Shown in pieces: positions 4,978-9,354 of a stretch of DNA of 9,354 nt. The notes below the pieces were generated by a model, which did no database searches, was not told where the DNA came from, and saw nothing but the letters and a program-made list of their open reading frames with translations. Numbering within the stretch: the first letter of the stretch is position 1; each line of letters begins with the position of its first letter. The position numbers and the translations under genes were made by a program. Origin of the DNA: Actinomycetota bacterium (GTDB lineage: Bacteria; Actinomycetota; Acidimicrobiia; Acidimicrobiales; JAHWLA01); contig JAHWLA010000097.1 of NCBI GenBank assembly GCA_019347595.1, positions 1 to 9,354 on the forward strand, written 5' to 3'.

Positions 4978-6060
4978 GTGGACGTGTTCGAACGCATCGC
5001 CGACGAGGGCCACGAGCAGGTCGTGCACTGCTACGACAAGGCCACGGGGCTGCGGGCGGTGATCGCCGTGCACTCCACCCGCCTGGGGCCTGCGCTGGGC
5101 GGGACCCGCTTCTTCCCGTACGCCTCGGAGGCCGAGGCGGTGGAGGATGTGCTGCGGCTGGCGCGAGGGATGACGTACAAGGCGGCGGCGGCCGGGCTCG
5201 ATCTGGGCGGCGGCAAGGCGGTCATCATCGGCAACCCGGCCACCGACAAGAGCGAGCCGCTGCTGCGCGCCTACGCCCGTTTCGTGGACGCTCTGGGTGG
5301 CCGCTACATCACCGCCGAGGACGTCGGCACCACCCAGCCCGACATGGACATCGTGCGCAAGGAGACGCGCCATGTCACCGGGATCAGCCAGTGGCTGGGC
5401 GGCTCCGGCGACCCGTCGGCGGCGACCGCCTGGGGCGTGCTGCACGCCATGAAGGCGGTGGGCAAGCGGCTGTGGGGCACCACCTCGCTGGCCGGGCGGC
5501 ACGTCGTCGTAAGCGGCGTCGGCAAGGTCGGCTACTGCCTGACCCGCCACCTGGTCGAGGAGCGGGCCCGCATCACGGTGGCCGACGTCAATGCCGCGGC
5601 CGTCGAACGGACGGTCGGCGATCTTCAGGTCGACACCGTGCCGCCCGAGAAGGCGCACACGGTCGAGTGCGACATCTTCTCGCCATGCGCCATGGGCGGG
5701 GCGCTCAGCCCGTCGACGATCCCCGAGCTGCGGTGCGCGGGCGTGGTCGGTTCGGCCAACAACCAGTTGGCGACGGCCGAGTGCGGCGACCTGCTGGCCG
5801 AGGCGGGGGTCCTGTACGCCCCGGACTTCATCGTGAACGCGGGCGGAATCATCAACATCGCCGAGGAGCTGGTCGGCTATCACCAGGAGCGGGCCTACGA
5901 GCAGGTGCGGCGCATCTACGACACCACGGACGCCGTCCTGGAGACGGCGGCGGCCGAGGGCGTCACCACCGCGGTGGCGGCGGAACGGTTGGCCGAGCGG
6001 CGCATCGAGGCCGTGGCCGGCGTCCGCCTGTTCCGCACGCCCGACGACCTCCACCACTGA
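4978..6060 (+). CDS. Leu/Val/Phe (Glu/Leu/Phe/Val family) dehydrogenase
   Basis: This is an NAD-dependent oxidative deaminase of branched-chain or aromatic amino acids, giving the 2-oxo acid and ammonia; it feeds branched-chain catabolism and acyl-CoA precursors. It has 360 aa, the usual length for leucine/valine dehydrogenases. The N-terminal catalytic domain holds GGTRFFPY (41-48), Lys68 in GMTYK, catalytic Lys80 in LDLGGGK and D115 in TAEDVGTT. GSGDPS (142-147) leads into the Rossmann domain with GVGKVG (180-185) and acidic D203 in VADVN, indicating NAD+. The C-terminal part has GSANNQL (258-264) and NAGGIINIAEE. All catalytic positions are intact. Substrate choice among Leu, Val and Phe cannot be fixed by eye; the context next to bldC resembles Streptomyces vdh. 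The GTG at 4978 is chosen because homology begins there; upstream frame to 4654 is antisense to bldC. It converges on pyrE with only 9 nt between stops. Confidence 0.93.
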   Translation: MDVFERIADEGHEQVVHCYDKATGLRAVIAVHSTRLGPALGGTRFFPYASEAEAVEDVLRLARGMTYKAAAAGLDLGGGKAVIIGNPATDKSEPLLRAYARFVDALGGRYITAEDVGTTQPDMDIVRKETRHVTGISQWLGGSGDPSAATAWGVLHAMKAVGKRLWGTTSLAGRHVVVSGVGKVGYCLTRHLVEERARITVADVNAAAVERTVGDLQVDTVPPEKAHTVECDIFSPCAMGGALSPSTIPELRCAGVVGSANNQLATAECGDLLAEAGVLYAPDFIVNAGGIINIAEELVGYHQERAYEQVRRIYDTTDAVLETAAAEGVTTAVAAERLAERRIEAVAGVRLFRTPDDLHH

Positions 6061-6069
6061 CCTCGTCGT

Positions 6070-6621
6070 TCAGGCGCCTTCGTAGGGGAAACCGAGGTCG
6101 GGGGCGGTGACCAGGGCGGTGAACGGGATGCCCGCCTCCGCCGCCATGGCCGCGCACGTGCCGCCCCGGTCGACCAGCACCACGATCTGCACCACGTCCG
6201 CCCCGAACTCCCGCACCACGGCCGCCGCCTCCAGCAACGACGTCCCGCGCGTGACCGTGTCCTCGGTGATCACCACCTTGTCGCCGGGCTCCAGGGCTCC
6301 GGCGATGCGACCGCCCGGCCCGTGGTCCTTGGCCTCCTTGCGCACGCTGAACGCCTTCAGGCCGCGCCCCCGGGTGGCGGCCACCGCAGCGACGCCGAAC
6401 GCCACCGGGTCGGCCCCCATGGTGAGCCCCCCGATGGCGGTCGCCTCGGCCGGGATGGCATCGAGGGCGGCGTCGGCCATGAGCAGCAGCCCGTCGGGGC
6501 GGCACGCCGTCTGCTTGGAGTCGATGAACCACGAGCTCCGCTGTCCCGACTTCAACACGAAGTCGCCCCGGCGGACGGAGTGCTCCAGCAGGTGGCGACG
6601 CAGCGCCTCGAGGTCGGCCAC
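6070..6621 (-). CDS. pyrE: Orotate phosphoribosyltransferase
   Basis: The enzyme joins orotate and PRPP to form OMP, step five of pyrimidine synthesis. The product has 183 aa. The PRPP-binding loop is VVITEDTVTRGTS (116-128), with the acidic pair E120-D121. The mobile catalytic loop RKEAKDHG (94-101) and the early orotate-site segments FVLKSGQRSSWFID (21-34) and GGLTMGADP (64-72) are typical of PyrE rather than other PRTases. The start is GTG at 6621, only 12 nt after the receiver-gene stop, with no strong Shine-Dalgarno, so translation may depend on the upstream gene. It is the last gene of the purF-purM-receiver-pyrE run. Placing a pyrimidine gene behind purine genes would co-express two PRPP-consuming pathways. 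There is no room for a terminator before the convergent dehydrogenase. Confidence 0.93.
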   Translation of the reverse strand: MADLEALRRHLLEHSVRRGDFVLKSGQRSSWFIDSKQTACRPDGLLLMADAALDAIPAEATAIGGLTMGADPVAFGVAAVAATRGRGLKAFSVRKEAKDHGPGGRIAGALEPGDKVVITEDTVTRGTSLLEAAAVVREFGADVVQIVVLVDRGGTCAAMAAEAGIPFTALVTAPDLGFPYEGA

Positions 6622-6633
6622 GGCTGGCTTCGC

Positions 6634-7059
6634 TCAGACGCCGGCGGCCGGGATGATGCGGGCCAGGCGGGCGCGGCGGTGCGCCTCGGCTTCGGCTGCC
6701 GAGAAGCCGACCACCTTCTGCACCAGCATGCCGAGCTCGGCCGGGCTGAATGGCTTGGTCAGGTAGTCGAGGGCGCCGCTCTCGATGGCGCGGGTGATGT
6801 CGCGGTCCGACGACTTGGCCGACACCACGATCACCTTGGGCGGGTCGGGCACCCGGCGCAGGTTCTCCAGCACACCCCAGCCGTCCATGACCGGCATCAT
6901 GACGTCGAGCAGCATGAGGTCGAAGCGGTCCTCGGCGATCCGCTGGAGCGCCGTTTCCCCGTCGGCCGCCAACGCCGTGTCGAAGCCGTCGGCCTCCAGG
7001 TTGACCCGCAGCATGAGCAGGATGTCGGGCTCGTCGTCGACGATCAGGACCCGGGCCAT
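6634..7059 (-). CDS. Single-domain response regulator (CheY-like receiver, no output domain)
   Basis: The product is 141 aa. The receiver fills residues 1-118: acidic pocket D8-D9 in LIVDDEPD, phospho-acceptor D52 in LLDVMMP, switch S80 (VVSAKSS), aromatic Y99 and conserved K102 in YLTKPFSP. All phosphorylation residues are present. The remaining 23 residues (AEAEAHRRARLARIIPAAGV region) form a short Ala/Arg-rich tail, too small for a DNA-binding domain. It would act by protein-protein contact or as a phosphate relay. No histidine kinase is in the window. The ATG at 7059 directly follows the purM stop (TAGATG), and a GGAG sits in the end of purM, so it is co-translated with purine genes. The target is unknown. 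Confidence 0.92.
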   Translation of the reverse strand: MARVLIVDDEPDILLMLRVNLEADGFDTALAADGETALQRIAEDRFDLMLLDVMMPVMDGWGVLENLRRVPDPPKVIVVSAKSSDRDITRAIESGALDYLTKPFSPAELGMLVQKVVGFSAAEAEAHRRARLARIIPAAGV

Positions 7060-8121
7060 CTAGCGCTCCAGGTGGACGACGCCGCGCCCTGCCGTGATCT
7101 CACCCACCCGTATTGCATAGTGGCCGCGCTCGCGCAGGAGGTCGATGGCGCGGAACACGTCCACGGGCGGCACGGCCACGACCATGCCGATGCCCATGTT
7201 GAACACCCGCGACATCTCGTCGTCGGCGATGGCGCCGAGGCGCTGGATCTCGGTGAACACGGGGGGCGGCTCCCAGTCACTGCGACGCACCACCGCGTCG
7301 CGGTTGTCGGGAAGGAGACGTGCGAGGTTGCCGGGGATGCCGCCGCCGGTGATGTGCGCAACGCCGCGCACGTCCACCTCGCGCAGCAGCGCGGTGATGG
7401 CGGGCGCGTAGATCACCGACGGCTCGAGGAGCTCGTCGGCCACCGTGCGATGCGCACCCTTCCACGCCGGGTCGTCGAGCCCTCGGCGGGCGATGTCGAA
7501 GTAGACGTGGCGGGCCAGCGAGTAGCCGTTGGAGCGGAGGCCGGGTGACGGCAGGCCGATGAGCACATCACCGGGCTCCAGTCGGTCGCCGGTGATGACG
7601 CTGTCGCGCTCGACGACGCCGACGGCGAAACCCACCAGGTCGAACTCGCCGGGGTCCATGGCGCCGGGGTGCTCGGCCATCTCGCCGCCGATCAGGGCGC
7701 ACCCTGCCTGCTTGCACCCCTTCGCCACGCCCTCCACCAGTTGCTCGATGTGGTCGGGGTCGAGGCGGCCCACAGCGATGTAGTCGAGGAAGAACAACGG
7801 CTCGGCGCCCTGGCACACCAGGTCGTCGACACACATGGCGACGAGGTCCATGCCGATCGTCGTGAAGCGCCCGGCCGCCTTGGCGACGAGCGCCTTGGTG
7901 CCGACGCCGTCGGTGGAGCTGACCAGCACGGGCTCGCGGTAGCGATCGGCCGCGAAGGCGAACAGGCCGCCGAACCCGCCGATGTCGCCGATGACCTCGG
8001 GACGGATGGTCGAGCGGACGTGGCGCTTGATGCGCTCGACGGCCTCTTCGCCGGCGGCGATGTCGACACCGGCCCCTGCGTAGGTGAGCGGCTCGGCCGC
8101 GTCGCCCCCGGGCTCAGACAT
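7060..8121 (-). CDS. purM: Phosphoribosylformylglycinamidine cyclo-ligase (AIR synthetase)
   Basis: The enzyme closes the imidazole ring: FGAM + ATP to AIR + ADP + Pi, purine step five. It has 353 aa, a normal length. The sequence shows the N-terminal signature YAGAGVDIAAGEEAVERIK (14-32), the ATP-site glycine loop DIGGFGGLF (46-54), DGVGTK (71-76), the acidic metal region MDLVAMCVDDL (91-101), IGGEMAEHPG (144-153), GLRSNGYSL (194-202) and GGGIPGNLAR (259-268). Nothing essential is missing. The ATG at 8121 overlaps the end of purF by 8 nt. GGAGG lies 12 nt before the ATG, a little far, so coupling to purF translation is likely. The stop codon abuts the receiver gene. Confidence 0.96.
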   Translation of the reverse strand: MSEPGGDAAEPLTYAGAGVDIAAGEEAVERIKRHVRSTIRPEVIGDIGGFGGLFAFAADRYREPVLVSSTDGVGTKALVAKAAGRFTTIGMDLVAMCVDDLVCQGAEPLFFLDYIAVGRLDPDHIEQLVEGVAKGCKQAGCALIGGEMAEHPGAMDPGEFDLVGFAVGVVERDSVITGDRLEPGDVLIGLPSPGLRSNGYSLARHVYFDIARRGLDDPAWKGAHRTVADELLEPSVIYAPAITALLREVDVRGVAHITGGGIPGNLARLLPDNRDAVVRRSDWEPPPVFTEIQRLGAIADDEMSRVFNMGIGMVVAVPPVDVFRAIDLLRERGHYAIRVGEITAGRGVVHLER

Positions 8122-9354
8122 GTTGGGGTGCGTCCTCCAAGACGTGTTTCGACAGGGCCACGGGCACCTCGGTCGGGTACTCGCCGGTGAGGCAGGCCGA
8201 GCAGAACCCGGCGCCGGGCGTGTCGATGGCGGCGACGAGGTTCTCGATCGACAGGTAGGCGATGGAGTCGACGTCGAGGTAGTCCTTGATCTCGCCGACA
8301 GTCATGGTCGCCGCCAACAGCTCCGACCGGGTGCCGGTGTCGATGCCGTAGAAGCACGGCCACTTGTAGGGCGGCGACGACACCCGCAGATGGACCTCGG
8401 CGGCCCCCGAGTCGCGCAGCATGCGCACCATCTGGCGGGTGGTGGTGCCGCGGACGATCGAGTCGTCGACGACGACCAGGCGCTTGCCCGTGATGTTCTC
8501 CCGCAGGGGGTTGAGCTTGCGGCGCACGCCCCGGCTGCGCATGTCCTGGCTGGGGGCGATGAACGTGCGGCCGATGTAGCGGTTCTTCACCAGGCCCTGG
8601 CCGTAGGGGATGCCGCTGTGCTTGGCGTAGCCCTCGGCCGCGGGCACGCCGGAGTCGGGCACGCCCATCACCATGTCGGCCTCGACCGGCGCCTGCTCGG
8701 CCAGCAGCTCGCCCATGCGGCGGCGGGCGCCGTGGACCTCCTTGCCGTACAGGCGGCTGTCGGGCCTGGCGAAGTAGACGAACTCGAAGATGCACAGTTT
8801 CGGGCTGACTCGTTCGGGCGGGAACGGATGCACCGAGCGCGGGCCGGTGGCGTCGATGACGATCATCTCGCCCGGCTCGATCTCCCGGACGAAGTGGGCG
8901 CCGATGACGTCGAGGGCCGGGGTCTCCGAAGCGAGCACCCAGCCGGTGTCGACCTTGCCCAGGCACAGGGGGCGGAAGCCGTTGGGGTCGCGCACGCCGA
9001 TGAGGTGGGCGGCGTCCATGAGCACGAAGGAGAACGCCCCTTCGAGCATGGGGAGCACCTGGGTGAGCGCCGTCTCCAGATCGCGGCCGTCGCTGCGCTG
9101 GTTGTCCTCCGCCGGGCAGGCGGCGGCGATGAGCTCGGCCACCAGGTCGCTGTCGCTGGCGACGGTGCCGGGCAGCATGCCCGCCGCCTCGGCCAGCTCG
9201 GCGGTGTTGGTGAGGTTGCCGTTGTGCCCCAGAGCGAACCCGGACTCGCCGTTGCGGCGGTACACGGGCTGGGCGTTGCGCCACGTGCTCGACCCGGTGG
9301 TGGAGTAGCGGGTGTGGCCGATGGCGAGGTGCCCGGGGAGGGCGGCCAGCTTGT
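8114..9354 (-). CDS. purF: Amidophosphoribosyltransferase, Fe-S type (5' end beyond the window)
   Basis: The enzyme makes 5-phosphoribosylamine from PRPP and glutamine, the committed purine step. The last 412 residues are visible; the N-terminal Cys nucleophile lies beyond 9354. The visible part begins within the glutaminase domain (GHLAIGHTRYSTTG, then GHNGNL with Asn/Gly of the oxyanion site). The PRPP loop VVVDDSIVRGTTT is encoded at about 8476-8438. Four cysteines sit where the Bacillus-type enzyme holds its 4Fe-4S cluster: KLCIFEF (codon near 8792-8794), PCFYGID (8354-8356), and the CSAC pair (8201-8203 and 8192-8194). An oxygen-sensitive cluster enzyme is thus expected. The frame stays open to the window edge; a GTG at 9265 is internal and not the start. 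It heads the visible part of the purF-purM-receiver-pyrE operon. Confidence 0.97.
   Translation of the reverse strand, partial: KLAALPGHLAIGHTRYSTTGSSTWRNAQPVYRRNGESGFALGHNGNLTNTAELAEAAGMLPGTVASDSDLVAELIAAACPAEDNQRSDGRDLETALTQVLPMLEGAFSFVLMDAAHLIGVRDPNGFRPLCLGKVDTGWVLASETPALDVIGAHFVREIEPGEMIVIDATGPRSVHPFPPERVSPKLCIFEFVYFARPDSRLYGKEVHGARRRMGELLAEQAPVEADMVMGVPDSGVPAAEGYAKHSGIPYGQGLVKNRYIGRTFIAPSQDMRSRGVRRKLNPLRENITGKRLVVVDDSIVRGTTTRQMVRMLRDSGAAEVHLRVSSPPYKWPCFYGIDTGTRSELLAATMTVGEIKDYLDVDSIAYLSIENLVAAIDTPGAGFCSACLTGEYPTEVPVALSKHVLEDAPQHV

Noticed and set aside
7692..9284. A 530-codon minus-strand frame overlapping purF and purM.
   Set aside because: It is a different frame from both enzymes and reads as Arg/Pro/Ala-rich shadow; the purF and purM frames contain complete catalytic motifs.
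1..9354. CRISPR array, insertion sequence or transposon.
   Set aside because: No regularly spaced repeats, no transposase motifs and no long terminal inverted repeats were seen; the only long inverted repeats are the two hairpins.

Overview
The window is chromosomal DNA from a very GC-rich bacterium, almost certainly an actinobacterium (Actinomycetota). The evidence is strong GC bias at third codon positions, a BldC-type regulator, a branched-chain amino-acid dehydrogenase divergent from it, and purF-purM nearby. From memory, this bldC / valine dehydrogenase / purM / purF neighbourhood also exists in Streptomyces. A deep-branching class such as Acidimicrobiia is plausible, but the sequence alone does not prove it. 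Nothing indicates a phage, an IS element or a CRISPR array.

Layout, left to right. (1) 1-243: a tRNA cluster Glu(UUC, 5' end cut by the window)-Asp(GUC)-Phe(GAA). (2) 256-1568, minus strand: an ECF sigma factor and a translationally coupled single-pass membrane protein, probably its regulator. (3) 1709-2212, plus strand: a divergently transcribed small secreted protein with a two-motif beta/gamma-crystallin domain, closed by a perfect 16-bp hairpin. (4) 2424-4546, minus strand: an ACT-domain malic enzyme overlapping by 4 nt with a HAD-like hydrolase. (5) 4642-4839, minus strand: bldC, closed by a perfect 17-bp hairpin. (6) 4978-6060, plus strand: a Leu/Val/Phe dehydrogenase, divergent from bldC. 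(7) 6070-9354, minus strand: an operon read purF (N-terminus outside the window) - purM - single-domain response regulator - pyrE, with overlapping, abutting or 12-nt junctions.

How it works together. The right half is core metabolism: purine steps 1 (PurF) and 5 (PurM), pyrimidine OMP formation (PyrE), oxidative deamination of branched-chain amino acids, and malate to pyruvate. An orphan receiver protein is embedded in the nucleotide operon. The left half is the accessory part: sigma factor, Cys-rich membrane partner and divergent secreted crystallin-like protein form a possible envelope-signalling module. I did not find a clearly new multi-gene system. The best candidates for something undescribed are that sigma/membrane-protein/crystallin module and the receiver inside the pur-pyr operon.
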